A stretch of DNA of 64,000 nucleotides from Mycolicibacterium agri (GCF_002553505.1 NZ_PDCP01000005.1:80738-144737), one strand, 5' to 3'; positions 8,802-17,979 are shown, counted from the first letter of the stretch. Notes: a model not told the origin generated them from the sequence alone. Translations and numbers: made by a program.

Positions 8802-9848
8802 ATGGACAGATACGAGCTGCGCAGGCTGGACTACAGCCTCTCCGAGGATCACAAGGCGATCCAGGAGGCGTACAGGCAGTTCTTCAAGGCTTACTGTCCG
8901 ATCGAAACCGTACGCGCCGCAGAGGAATCCGGACTCGACAAGAGCGTGTGGGAGCGGCTGTGCTCGATGGGAGCGACGACGATGGCGCTGCCCGAATCGG
9001 TTGGCGGGGACGGCGCTACCGTGGTGGACCTGACGTTGGTCGCCGAGGAGATCGGCCGCGCTCTGGCGCCTGTGCCGTGGATCGACCACGTGTGTGCGGC
9101 CCGCCTGCTCGCCCGGCTCGGCGGCTTGGACTCCGATGTCGTCGCCGGTAAGCATCTGGCGGGCTTCGACCCGCAACATGATGCGGTGACCGGCAGGCGG
9201 CTGATCCCGACCGGGTCCATCGCCGATCAGATCGTCGTGCGCGACGGCCAGGACATCGTGCGGTTGACGTTCGGCACCCGCCCGGTCAAGGTCGACAACA
9301 TCGGCAAGCTGCCGATGGCGTGGGTCGATCCCGCTGCGGCCGACACCCACACGGTGATCGCGAGCGGCGCGGAGGCATTGGCGGAATATCAACGCGCGCT
9401 TGACGAGTGGCGCGTGCTGACCGCTGCGGCGCTGGTCGGGCTGGTCGAGCAGACCATGACGATCGCCTGCGAGTTCGCCAAGAATCGATACACGCTCGGT
9501 GTGCCGATCTCGACGCTGCAAGCGATTTCACACCCGCTGGCCAATATCGCGATCACAGTCGAGGGCGGGCGCAACCTCTCACGACGCGCGGCGTGGTTCC
9601 TCGACAACGAACCCGACGAACGGCCTGAGCTGGCACCATCGGCGTTCGTTTTCATGGCCGAGGAGGCATCGAAGGCCGCCACCATGTGCGTACACGTGCA
9701 AGGTGGCCTCGGAGTTTCGGCGGAGGCGGCGGCCAGCGCCTACCTGCTTCGCGCCCGCGGGTGGGCGTTGGCGGGCGGCGACCCCGGCGCCAGCGCGAAG
9801 TACATCGCCGAGATCGTCGCGGCGCGCGAGAGCGGGGTGGGCAAGTAA
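8802..9848 (+). CDS. Acyl-CoA dehydrogenase, short subunit (FadE28-like)
   Basis: A 348-residue acyl-CoA dehydrogenase-fold protein, shorter than the usual 380-400. The N-terminal helical domain (LSEDHKAIQEAYRQFFK) and C-terminal helical domain (VHVQGGLGVSAEAAASAYLLRAR) are recognisable. The middle beta domain is compressed and the catalytic-base block seen in its neighbour is not evident. Mycobacterial steroid-pathway dehydrogenases (FadE28-FadE29 type) are alpha2-beta2 heteromers with such unequal pairs encoded side by side. Its stop shares one base with the start of the partner gene. Inferred role: alpha,beta-desaturation of a bulky acyl-CoA with that partner. Confidence 0.82.
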   Translation: MDRYELRRLDYSLSEDHKAIQEAYRQFFKAYCPIETVRAAEESGLDKSVWERLCSMGATTMALPESVGGDGATVVDLTLVAEEIGRALAPVPWIDHVCAARLLARLGGLDSDVVAGKHLAGFDPQHDAVTGRRLIPTGSIADQIVVRDGQDIVRLTFGTRPVKVDNIGKLPMAWVDPAAADTHTVIASGAEALAEYQRALDEWRVLTAAALVGLVEQTMTIACEFAKNRYTLGVPISTLQAISHPLANIAITVEGGRNLSRRAAWFLDNEPDERPELAPSAFVFMAEEASKAATMCVHVQGGLGVSAEAAASAYLLRARGWALAGGDPGASAKYIAEIVAARESGVGK

Positions 9849-11044
9849 TGGACTTTTCCCGCGTTGAACTGTCGGCGGAGGACGAGGCGTTTCTGCACGA
9901 GTCGCGGGCGTTTCTGCGAGAGCTCGTGACCGAGGACGTGATTCGGCGCGACCGCGAGACCGGCGACAACTTCGACGAGGGTGTGCACCTGGCGCTCGGG
10001 GCCGCAGGTTACCTTGCCCGCGAATGGAAGCCCGAATCCGAGGGCGGCTTCAACCGGGTACGGCGGCGCATCTGGGAGCTGGAGAAGCGACGCGCCCATG
10101 TGCCGTGGGTGACGTTCGGCACGACGGCGATGATCGCGCGTTCGGTGGAGAAGTATGGCTCCGAGGAACTCAAGGCCGAGGTGATGCCGCGGGTCTTCAG
10201 CGGGCACGTGCGGCTGTGCCTGGGCTACACCGAACCCGAAGGCGGCTCCGACGTCGCCACCTGTAAGACGCGCGCGGTGCGCGACGGCGACTCCTGGGTC
10301 ATCAACGGCTCCAAGATGTTCACCACCGGGGCGCACAACTGCCAGTACGTCTTCCTGATCACCAACACCGACCCCGATGCGCCGAAACACAAGCGCCTGA
10401 CGATGTTTCTCGTTCCGCTCGACACGCCGGGCATCGAGATCCAGGGCATCCGTACCGTCGACGGCGACCGCACGAACATCGTGTACTACAGCGATGTGCG
10501 CGTCGACGACAAATACCGGCTGGGTGAGGTGAACGACGGCTGGACCGTCGTTCGTGAGCCGCTCAACGTCGAGCACGGTGCGGTGGAAGCCGCCGCCGAC
10601 GGCCTGCAGGACGTGTCGATCATGATGCACCAGGCCGGGTTCATGGCCGCCGCGGTCGACACGGCGGCCGCCAAGGTCGCCGAAACGGGTCCCGACAATC
10701 GTCGCCCGATCGACGACGGGTCGGTGGCATATCGCCTGGGCCGCAGCGTGGCTCGGATGGAGGCGGCGCTGTCGGCGACGAGCATCTTCGGACGGGTCGC
10801 GCTGGCGCAGACGATGCGAGACATCTCACCGGATCTGATGGACATCCTCGGCGCGGCTGCTTCCCTGCCGATCGGCACCGACGGGTCCGCCGACGACGGC
10901 GCCGCCGAATACGTCTATCGGTTCGCGCCGCTGGTCGGCATCTACGGCGGCACGCTGGAAGTCTTCCGAAACATGATTGCGCAGTACGTGCTGGGCCTGG
11001 GTAAGCCGAATTACTCGCCGCCGGTTGAGAAGAAGGCGTCGTGA
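9848..11044 (+). CDS. Acyl-CoA dehydrogenase, large subunit (FadE29-like)
   Basis: A 398-residue FAD-dependent acyl-CoA dehydrogenase. LGYTEPEGGSD is the flavin/substrate loop, WVINGSKMFTTGAHNCQYVFL the beta-domain signature in part, and YGGTLEVFRNMIAQYVLGL carries the probable catalytic Glu and C-terminal helix. Start ATG 9848 overlaps the preceding dehydrogenase by one base; a longer upstream reading is only shadow coding. It overlaps the next gene by 4 nt (GTGA). The tight packing supports a heteromeric dehydrogenase with the short subunit. Confidence 0.87.
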   Translation: MDFSRVELSAEDEAFLHESRAFLRELVTEDVIRRDRETGDNFDEGVHLALGAAGYLAREWKPESEGGFNRVRRRIWELEKRRAHVPWVTFGTTAMIARSVEKYGSEELKAEVMPRVFSGHVRLCLGYTEPEGGSDVATCKTRAVRDGDSWVINGSKMFTTGAHNCQYVFLITNTDPDAPKHKRLTMFLVPLDTPGIEIQGIRTVDGDRTNIVYYSDVRVDDKYRLGEVNDGWTVVREPLNVEHGAVEAAADGLQDVSIMMHQAGFMAAAVDTAAAKVAETGPDNRRPIDDGSVAYRLGRSVARMEAALSATSIFGRVALAQTMRDISPDLMDILGAAASLPIGTDGSADDGAAEYVYRFAPLVGIYGGTLEVFRNMIAQYVLGLGKPNYSPPVEKKAS

Positions 11045-12069
11045 CGACTACAAGCCGGGCGTTGGTGATGGGCGCCACCGGTTTCGTCGGCTCCCATGTC
11101 ACCCGCAAATTGGTCTCGCGCGGCGATGACGTGCGGGTCTACGTCCGCGAGACAAGCAACACGGTCGCGATCGACGACCTCGGCGTCGAACGCTGCTACG
11201 GCGACCTTCGCGACGTGGAGGCGCTGCGGGCCGCCATGGCCGACCGTGACGTCGTGTACTACTGCGTCGTCGACACCCGGTTCTACCTTCGCGATCCGGC
11301 GCCGCTGTTTGCGACCAACGTGGAAAGCCTGCGCCATGTACTCGATGTCGCGACGCAGGCCAATCTGCACCGGTTCGTGTTCTGCAGCACCATCGGAACG
11401 ATCGCGATCGCCGAACCTGATCAGTCGGCCACCGAAGACATGCCGTTCAACTGGGCGGACAAGGGCGGCGCATATATCGAATCACGGTGTCGAGCTGAGG
11501 ATTTGGTGTTGCGGCACGCCCGCGAGCGCGGCCTGCCCGCGGTGGTCCTGTGCGTCTCCAATCCGTACGGGCCGCTGGACTGGCAGCCGAACCAGGGTCT
11601 GATGGTGCAGATGGCGGCGTTGGGCCGCTCGCCCGTCTACGTCAGAGGGGTGTCGGCCGAGGTCGTCGGCATCGAGGACGTCGCCGACGCGTTTCTGCTC
11701 GCGGCCGAGCGCGGCCGGGTAGGGGAGCGTTACATCATCTCCGAAAGCTATATGTCGCAACGGGAAATACTCGCGATCGCGGCGTCAGCGGTCGGGGCTA
11801 GGCCGCCGCGGTTCGGCGTGCCGCTGGCCGCGATGTATGCGTTCGGTGGTCTGCTCGGTCTTGCTAGCCGGCTGTTGCGGCGCGACCTGCCGATGAACAT
11901 CCACGGCGTGCGCCTCAGCCACATCATGACCGCCGCCGATCACGGCAAGGCGACGCGTGAACTCGGCTGGCGACCCCGCCCGACCGCGGAGTCGATACGG
12001 GCCGCGGCGCGGTTCTACGTCGAGCAGGCGAAGTCGGGACGGCGCCTCAGTAGCCGGCTCATGCGCTAA
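11041..12069 (+). CDS. NAD-dependent epimerase/3-beta-HSD-like extended SDR
   Basis: A 342-residue extended short-chain dehydrogenase with the N-terminal Rossmann motif GATGFVGSH near residues 11-19. Family members oxidise or reduce hydroxyl groups on sterols, sugars or flavonoids. At the catalytic YxxxK site it reads YIESRCRAE, with Arg (CGG codon at 11485) replacing Lys; the SR.RAE context otherwise aligns well, so this is a substitution rather than misalignment. Start GTG 11041 overlaps the acyl-CoA dehydrogenase by 4 nt, and it is the last gene of the operon beginning at 4918. A 60-bp palindromic repeat follows. Confidence 0.8.
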   Translation: MTTTSRALVMGATGFVGSHVTRKLVSRGDDVRVYVRETSNTVAIDDLGVERCYGDLRDVEALRAAMADRDVVYYCVVDTRFYLRDPAPLFATNVESLRHVLDVATQANLHRFVFCSTIGTIAIAEPDQSATEDMPFNWADKGGAYIESRCRAEDLVLRHARERGLPAVVLCVSNPYGPLDWQPNQGLMVQMAALGRSPVYVRGVSAEVVGIEDVADAFLLAAERGRVGERYIISESYMSQREILAIAASAVGARPPRFGVPLAAMYAFGGLLGLASRLLRRDLPMNIHGVRLSHIMTAADHGKATRELGWRPRPTAESIRAAARFYVEQAKSGRRLSSRLMR

Positions 12070-12100
12070 TCAGCGCCGAGGGTGGGCTCCCCTTTCCTCG

Positions 12101-12160
12101 GCGAGCAGACACTTGTGCCCGCAAAAGCCCTGGGCGGGGCGGACATTTGCGTCTGCTCGC
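12101..12160. repeat. 60-bp palindromic intergenic repeat, copy 1
   Basis: Outer arms GCGAGCAGAC (12101-12110) and its complement (12151-12160) enclose a centre with CCCGCAAAAGCCC. The same 60-bp element occurs inverted at 47690-47749. Both copies lie between convergent genes, so I infer a bidirectional terminator or mobile palindromic element. Confidence 0.8.
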
Positions 12161-12170
12161 GGTTGAAAGG

Positions 12171-13316
12171 TCAGAGCGTGACGATCGTCGCAGCGGCTGT
12201 GCCCGGCGCGCCGTAGAGCTGAGCGAAGCCGACGCGCGGTTCGCCGCCGACCTGGCGTTCGCCTGCCTCGCCGCGCAATTGGCGCACCAGCTCGTGGATC
12301 TGGCGCAGGCCCGACGCGCCGATCGGTTCGCCGTTGGCAATCAGGCCGCCGTCGGTGTTGACGGGCATCGGGCCGTGTATCTCTGTGGCGCCGTCGGCCA
12401 ACAGCTTTTCTTGGTCGCCGTGCTCGCAGAACCCGCATTCGGCCATGTGGATGATCTCCGCGCCGGCATCGGTGTCCTGAAGCTGGATGACGTCGACTTC
12501 TTGCGGTGCCACGCCGGCCTTTTCGAACGCGGCGCGGGCGGCGTACACCGTCGGCGCAACGTCCTCCTCGACCGGTGCGAACGTGGTGTTCACCTCGTAG
12601 GCGCCGTACCTGCGCGTGCGCACTTCGACGGCACGCAGATACACGGGCTTGCTCGTGTAGCGGTGCGCGATGTCGGCCCGGCACATGACCACCGCGGCGG
12701 CACCTTCGTCGGGCGCGCAGAACATGTACTGCGTGAGGGGATAGTTCAGCATGGTCGAGCTACCGATGTCGTCTTCCGGTATCGGCCTGCGCCGGAACGC
12801 GTTCGGGTTCAGCGCGCCGTTGCGGAAGTTCTTGGCGGCGACCTTGGCCAGCGTCGCCTGCGAGATGTTGTGATCGTGCAGGTATCGGTTGGCCTTCATG
12901 CCGAAGAACTTCGTGGTGAGGTACTGGCCGTTCTCGGCGTACCAGCTCGGCATGCCGACCAGTGCGGGGTCCTCGGTGAACGCGCCGCGCGGATGCTTGT
13001 CGAGGCCGACGGCGATGCCGATGTCGTAGTCGCCGAGCCGAATTCCGTCCGCGCACGCCTTGACGGCGCTGGCGGCGGTGGCGCACGCGTTGAAGACGTT
13101 GGTGAAGGGGATGCCGGACAACCCGACCATGCCGACGATCGCGTCGGGGTTGGCCACTGTCCAGCTGCCGCCGGTGGCGAACTGGATGTCCGCCCACTCG
13201 ACCCCGGCATCAGCGACGGCTGCGAAGATCGCGTCGACGCCCATCTCCATGGCGGTCTTGCCTTCGAAGCGGCCGAACGGATGCAGGCCGACACCGATGA
13301 TCGCGACGTTGTTCAC
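12171..13316 (-). CDS. Thiolase-like lipid transfer protein (Ltp2/SCP-x type)
   Basis: A 381-residue thiolase-fold protein of the SCP-x/Ltp2 group. It has NACATAASAVKAC at the nucleophile position and GEPIGASGLRQ where thiolases have GHPxGASG. Mycobacterial Ltp2 acts as a retro-aldolase on steroid side-chain CoA esters together with a DUF35 protein; no DUF35 gene is visible here. Start is GTG 13316 (VNNVAIIGVG), since the ATG further upstream would run into the operator. On the minus strand TATACA (13330-13325) is a good -10 box about 9 nt from the start, suggesting a near-leaderless mRNA. It is convergent with the epimerase gene. Confidence 0.82.
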   Translation of the reverse strand: MNNVAIIGVGLHPFGRFEGKTAMEMGVDAIFAAVADAGVEWADIQFATGGSWTVANPDAIVGMVGLSGIPFTNVFNACATAASAVKACADGIRLGDYDIGIAVGLDKHPRGAFTEDPALVGMPSWYAENGQYLTTKFFGMKANRYLHDHNISQATLAKVAAKNFRNGALNPNAFRRRPIPEDDIGSSTMLNYPLTQYMFCAPDEGAAAVVMCRADIAHRYTSKPVYLRAVEVRTRRYGAYEVNTTFAPVEEDVAPTVYAARAAFEKAGVAPQEVDVIQLQDTDAGAEIIHMAECGFCEHGDQEKLLADGATEIHGPMPVNTDGGLIANGEPIGASGLRQIHELVRQLRGEAGERQVGGEPRVGFAQLYGAPGTAAATIVTL

Positions 13317-13332
13317 GGGGCGAGTGTATAGC

Positions 13333-13351
13333 AACTGTAACTCTTACAGTA
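13333..13351. promoter_or_regulatory. 19-bp operator at Ltp2-like gene promoter
   Basis: AACTGTAA-ctc-TTACAGTA matches the shared palindrome at 15 of 16 arm positions. It lies immediately upstream of the minus-strand -10 box TATACA (13330-13325), so a bound repressor would cover the -35 region. Confidence 0.75.
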
Positions 13352-13373
13352 TCGCTGCCTATGCGCTCCGCCA

Positions 13374-13437
13374 CCGCCGAGACGGAGTCCGCGCAGGCCT
13401 TCACTCGCACTTCTCTTGCGAGGATTCCGTTTCGCGG
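13374..13437. repeat. ~63-bp palindromic intergenic repeat, copy 1
   Basis: Imperfect inverted arms (GAGACGGAGTC at left, GGATTCCGTTTCGCGG at right) enclose ...TCACTCGCACTTCTC.... A better preserved copy in the same orientation lies at 54938-55000. It ends one base before the stop codon of the glycosyltransferase and may terminate that transcript. Confidence 0.65.
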
Positions 13438-14667
13438 CTAAACGGCCAACACGCGCTGCTCGAACAAATCGGCGCCCCGAGCGACTCCGCCGGTTGCGGC
13501 GAATCCCTCCGCGACCCGCCTGGCCCCCTCGGTCATGGTCATCGCCTCGCGGACCTTTGCGTGTAGCCCCTGCACCGACAACCTTCGCGCGGGCAATCGC
13601 GTGCCGCAGCGTGCGACTTCCACCCGCCGCGCAACCTCGAATTGATCACGCCCGAACGGCACGACGCATACCGGCACGCCATGGTCGAGCGCCTTCTGCG
13701 TCGCGCCCATCCCGCCATGAGTGATCGCACACACCGCCCTGTCGAGCACCACGTCGTGTGCGACGTACTTGCAGACGGTCGCGTTCGCAGGCGTGCGCAC
13801 ACCGGTCGGTTCCCCGGCGGGCATAGTTGCCACCACATGCACCGGTTCATCGGCGAGCGCGGCCATCGCGGTCGAGATGAGCTCGGTGTCGCCCTGCTTC
13901 TCCGATGATGTCGTGACCAATACGATCGGCTGATCGATCGCCGACAACCAGTCGGGAACGACGTCGGCGCCGGGGCGGACAGCACACGGACCGATCATGT
14001 GAACTGTGTCGCCCCAATCGGTCTGCAGATATTGGAACGGCTTGCCGCTGGCGACCAGCATCAGCGGTGCGCGCCGCAGGAACTCGTCCATCGACTTGAC
14101 CGGCTCCAGTCCCACCCTCGTTCGCACCGCATTCAACGGTCGTCGCCCAACCCGTTCGAGCGGAGCCAGCAACAGCGTGGTCGCCGCGGCGTCTCGAGCC
14201 CTACCGAGCACGCCCGGTAGCGGTCGCAGGCCGATGCCGAACGGCGGCACCCCGGGCGAACGCAGCAACGGTGTGTATGGACAAAAGGATGCCCACGGGA
14301 TGCCGCCGGCCTCTGCGACGCATACCGCCCCCCAGCAGTTCACGTCGAGAAGCAGGGCGTCCGGCTTCACCGTGGCTATCGCGTCGGCGAGGTCATCCAC
14401 TTCCCGTCCGGCGCGCCTTCCGAACACGGACGCCGAGATTCTCAGCGCCGCAATCGGATTGGATCCCTGCCAGTCATCCTGGGTGATCGCTTCGATGTCG
14501 GGATCGATTGCCTCAGCGGTGAATCCAAACGACCGCGCTGTCTTCAAACCGCTCGATAACGTGCGCAGGTGAATGACATGGCCGCGGTCGGCAAGTTCGG
14601 ACAGGAGCGCGCTCATCGGCAGCAGATGACCGAGTGCCGGTGAAGTGTAAGCAAGGATCGTTGCCAC
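13438..14667 (-). CDS. Glycosyltransferase family 1 (MGT/UGT-like)
   Basis: A 409-residue GT-B-fold transferase of the macrolide/UDP-glucuronosyl group, moving a sugar from a nucleotide donor to a small lipophilic acceptor. The N terminus YTSPALGHLLPMSAL is the acceptor-domain glycine loop, and THGGMGATQKALDHGVPV with PFGRDQFEVARRV is the C-terminal donor-binding signature. It starts 18 bp downstream of the cyclase-ATPase gene on the same strand, so the two are probably co-transcribed. Possible roles are glycosylating a pathway intermediate or a lipid; acceptor is unknown. Confidence 0.82.
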   Translation of the reverse strand: MATILAYTSPALGHLLPMSALLSELADRGHVIHLRTLSSGLKTARSFGFTAEAIDPDIEAITQDDWQGSNPIAALRISASVFGRRAGREVDDLADAIATVKPDALLLDVNCWGAVCVAEAGGIPWASFCPYTPLLRSPGVPPFGIGLRPLPGVLGRARDAAATTLLLAPLERVGRRPLNAVRTRVGLEPVKSMDEFLRRAPLMLVASGKPFQYLQTDWGDTVHMIGPCAVRPGADVVPDWLSAIDQPIVLVTTSSEKQGDTELISTAMAALADEPVHVVATMPAGEPTGVRTPANATVCKYVAHDVVLDRAVCAITHGGMGATQKALDHGVPVCVVPFGRDQFEVARRVEVARCGTRLPARRLSVQGLHAKVREAMTMTEGARRVAEGFAATGGVARGADLFEQRVLAV

Positions 14668-14685
14668 CGTTGGCTCCCGAGAATC

Positions 14686-17600
14686 TCAGCCGCGCCGACT
14701 GACCATCTGCCGCGCCTCGTCGATCCGGCCGCGGGCGTCGAGCCTCTCGCAGAGCGAGAGATACTGCCTGGCAATCTCGGCGTGGCCTGCCCAGTCACCC
14801 TTAGCGGCGGCCAACAACGCGCGCGATCGCAACCACCACAGATCCATTGCGGGTATCTCCGGATGGCGGGCGAGGGGACAGTCGATCACGCGCCGTGCCT
14901 CGGCGAGGTCGCCCGACCCGGATCTCTCGACAAGAAGCTCGACGAGGGCCTCGCCCGCGCGACCGGCGACGAAGCGGAGGCCACGTGTCGTGTGCAGTTC
15001 GAAACAGTCTCTCAATTCGATGATCGCTTCGTCGCGACTACCTTTGCGTGCGTCGTCGATCGCGAGGTCCGCTGCAATGGCCGGTAGCGCGACGGTGAAC
15101 AAGTTGTGTTTGGAGATGCTTGCGCGGGCGCTTTTCAGCAGCCCGACGGCTTCGGTGCGGGCTGACTCGACGGTGCGGAGCAGGACGACTCCCGCAGACC
15201 ATTGCGCAGCGATGATGCAGAACAGATCGCCGAACGACTCTGCGCACTGCAGATTTTCGCGCATATCGTCCACGATCTCGGCCGGCTTGAAGATTCCGAT
15301 CGACGCGAGAAGACCCCAGTAAGCCCATACGATTGCCTGGTTGTCCTGTGGGAGACCATTGGTGATCGCATAGCTCTCCTGCATGTGCTTGCGGCCGCTC
15401 TTGTGGTCGCCGGTCAAGCACTCGATCCCACCTCGAATGGCGTCGGCGAACGCCAGTTCCATGGTCTGTGCATGCACCAGAACGGACTTCAGCCGCTCGA
15501 GCATGATCGAAGCGGCATCGAAATCGCAATTGAGAAAGCGGGCGTAAATAACCGCGAACATAATGACGCCCATGGTGGGTGCGTCGCAATCGATTTGGTC
15601 GACCAGATCGACCAGCTCCTCGGCGAGTTCAGCCGCTTCGGGAATGCGGATATCGTTGGTGGTGAAAGATACGATGCGGCCTGCCATTGCGATCGCGAGC
15701 GACGTCGCGTCACCGGCTTGTGTCGCCATCTCGCGGAACTCTCGGAACTGGTCGTCGACGTCGGCGTCGTGCCCGACGAAGATCGACTTCGAGAAAAGCA
15801 TCGTCCGCGGCGCGATGCGCATGGCGGCGATGTCGTCGTGGTCATCGGCGAGTTGGTCGGCAATTCGCCGCGCGCTCTCCCACCGAGTACGGGCTGCTCG
15901 CAGATCACGCAGCGCAAGCCAATCGGCCGCCCGCATGTGCCAGTGGTACGCGTCTGCTAGATCCCCGGCGGCCTCGTAGTGCGCGGCAATGAGTTCGGCA
16001 TTCTCATCGACGGCGGATGGGTCACGAGCCTGGATGGCGGCGGCCAGACGCCGATGCGCCTGCGCGCGGGTCGTCGTCAATTGTGACTCGTAGGCGACGG
16101 TGCGTACCAGCGGATGGCGAAAGCAGTAGCGTTGCCTGGGAACGAATTCCGTTTGATCGATGAGTTCGGCCGATACCAACTCGGCGAGCGGGGACAGGTC
16201 GGCGTCGGGGAGCAGGGCGCTCAGTGGCTCCTGGTCGAATGCGAAACCGGCCACGGCTGCGGCGTTCAGTATCGACTTCGCCTCGGCGGGGAGTCTGTCG
16301 ATGCGGGCTGCGAGTACGGCCTGAACGGTGGCGGGAACGGTGATCTCGCCGACGCTGCGGGTCAGCCGATAGGCGCCACGGCTGCCGGCTAGCACATCGC
16401 TGCCAGCCAGATCCCGCACGATCTCCTCGGCGAAGAACGGATTCCCTAAAGCGGCCGACGCGATACGGTCAGCCAGCGCCTCGAGTGCCGGGTCATCGCC
16501 GAGCAAGTACTTGACCAGCGCCACCGCCGTCGAACCGGACAGCGGCGCAAGGGTGATCGCATTGCGTGAACTTTGTTGCAGCGCACCGCGGAACTCCGGC
16601 CGGTAGGTGACGACGAACGTCGATGTCGTCACGGCAAGGGTGGCGGCGAGTTGGGAGAGCACCTCGTCACTGGGCGCGTCTATCCAATGCGCATCTTCGA
16701 GGACATAGACGGTTCGCGTGGGCCGCGCAAGCGCAGCCTGCGCCATTATCTCGACCAGTCGCCTGCGCCTGTCGACACTGACCTGCAGCGGACCCACGTC
16801 GGATTCGGCGATTCCCATCACCTCGAACAGCAGCTGAGCGTCTGTCGAGTCCACTGACAGGAATCCCTGGCACTGCGCTGCAGTCAGTTCCCTGGCGTCG
16901 GCATCGCTGACTTCCTCGACTCGGAACATGACGCGCAGCATTTGGGAGAGTGCGCGGAAAGCCAGTGTTGTGGTGTGCGCTTCGCACCGAGCGATCACAA
17001 CGTCGAGGCCCTCACTGGCGGCAATCGCAGCGAACTCGGCGACCAACCGACTCTTGCCGAGACCAGGGTCGCCGACGATCGCCACGACACTGCCCGTCCT
17101 GGCATCGAGAACGTTTCGTAGCCAGGTCAGTTCGGCCTCACGGCCGAACATCACACCTTCATTTCGACCCACCACCTTCTTGCCCGACTCGACCGCCAAG
17201 AGCCGCCGCGCGGGCACTGGCCTGTCGCTGTTTTTGATCACCACCTCCTGGACGGAGCCCAGACGGGCGACGCCTTCGACGAGCTTGGCCGTGGTCATCG
17301 AGCACAACACGCCACCGCCGGGCGCGGCGGCCTCCATCCGTTGGGCCATGCCGACGGGATGGCCCACTGCGGTGTATCTGCCAAGCCCTGCCCCGATGTC
17401 GCCGGTTATCACCTCGCCCGAGTTCAAGCCGATACGGATCTGCAGGTCGAGTCCGTCGGTGCGGCGCACTTCAACGGCCAGACCGCTGGTGGCGACCTGT
17501 ATCTCCAGTGCTGCGATACAGGCGCGCAGCGCGTGATCCTCCAGCGCGCACGGAGCGCCGAAGAGGGCCATCAAACCGTCGCCGGTGAACTTGTCGACGG

Positions 17601-17862
17601 TCCCCTGGTAACGGTGAATCACAGCGGCAGCGCGATTGAACAACTCGTTCATGAGCTCGCGAAGACGCTCTGGGTCGAGAGCCGATGCGAGCTTCATCGA
17701 CCCGACGACGTCGCAGAACAAGACGGTGACCTGTTTGCGTTCCCCGGCCGGGTCTGGTGTGGAGACCGGTGCACCGCATTCGTCACAGAAGCGAGCCTTG
17801 ACCCTCAACTCGTGCCCGCATGATCTGCACCGGTCAATCGCCGCGGTGGCCGGATGCGCCAT
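14686..17862 (-). CDS. Zinc-ribbon/class III cyclase-like domain/AAA ATPase/TPR regulator
   Basis: A 1058-residue multidomain protein. Residues ~12-31 form a zinc ribbon (CRSCG, CDECG). Residues ~45-175 form a class III nucleotide cyclase domain (VTVLFCDVVGS, KFTGDGLMALFG). A STAND-like ATPase begins near residue 260 (VGDPGLGKSRLVAEF, Walker B VYVLEDAHWID), followed by a long helical TPR-like region. Unlike MalT/LuxR-type relatives no C-terminal helix-turn-helix is visible. In the cyclase domain the usual GDxVNxAxR reads GHPVGMAQR, losing the base-recognition Asp and transition-state Asn, so catalysis is doubtful. Start ATG 17862 has GGAGGAG upstream; GTG 17865 is also possible. Confidence 0.83.
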   Translation of the reverse strand: MAHPATAAIDRCRSCGHELRVKARFCDECGAPVSTPDPAGERKQVTVLFCDVVGSMKLASALDPERLRELMNELFNRAAAVIHRYQGTVDKFTGDGLMALFGAPCALEDHALRACIAALEIQVATSGLAVEVRRTDGLDLQIRIGLNSGEVITGDIGAGLGRYTAVGHPVGMAQRMEAAAPGGGVLCSMTTAKLVEGVARLGSVQEVVIKNSDRPVPARRLLAVESGKKVVGRNEGVMFGREAELTWLRNVLDARTGSVVAIVGDPGLGKSRLVAEFAAIAASEGLDVVIARCEAHTTTLAFRALSQMLRVMFRVEEVSDADARELTAAQCQGFLSVDSTDAQLLFEVMGIAESDVGPLQVSVDRRRRLVEIMAQAALARPTRTVYVLEDAHWIDAPSDEVLSQLAATLAVTTSTFVVTYRPEFRGALQQSSRNAITLAPLSGSTAVALVKYLLGDDPALEALADRIASAALGNPFFAEEIVRDLAGSDVLAGSRGAYRLTRSVGEITVPATVQAVLAARIDRLPAEAKSILNAAAVAGFAFDQEPLSALLPDADLSPLAELVSAELIDQTEFVPRQRYCFRHPLVRTVAYESQLTTTRAQAHRRLAAAIQARDPSAVDENAELIAAHYEAAGDLADAYHWHMRAADWLALRDLRAARTRWESARRIADQLADDHDDIAAMRIAPRTMLFSKSIFVGHDADVDDQFREFREMATQAGDATSLAIAMAGRIVSFTTNDIRIPEAAELAEELVDLVDQIDCDAPTMGVIMFAVIYARFLNCDFDAASIMLERLKSVLVHAQTMELAFADAIRGGIECLTGDHKSGRKHMQESYAITNGLPQDNQAIVWAYWGLLASIGIFKPAEIVDDMRENLQCAESFGDLFCIIAAQWSAGVVLLRTVESARTEAVGLLKSARASISKHNLFTVALPAIAADLAIDDARKGSRDEAIIELRDCFELHTTRGLRFVAGRAGEALVELLVERSGSGDLAEARRVIDCPLARHPEIPAMDLWWLRSRALLAAAKGDWAGHAEIARQYLSLCERLDARGRIDEARQMVSRRG

Positions 17863-17979
17863 CACCGGTTTTCTCCTCCGCCGTCAATAAACACCATCAT
17901 CACTCACGGCGGCGTTGGCGGTCGGGTTTCTGCTGTTATTGATTTCCGCAGGTCAAAGGCGCGCGGTGTCAGTCGCGGG

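Noticed and set aside
12147..13331. 394-residue plus-strand open frame antisense to the Ltp2-like gene
   Set aside because: Composition is typical GC-rich shadow coding (V/R/A/G rich, no motif) and the minus-strand gene has clear thiolase signatures.
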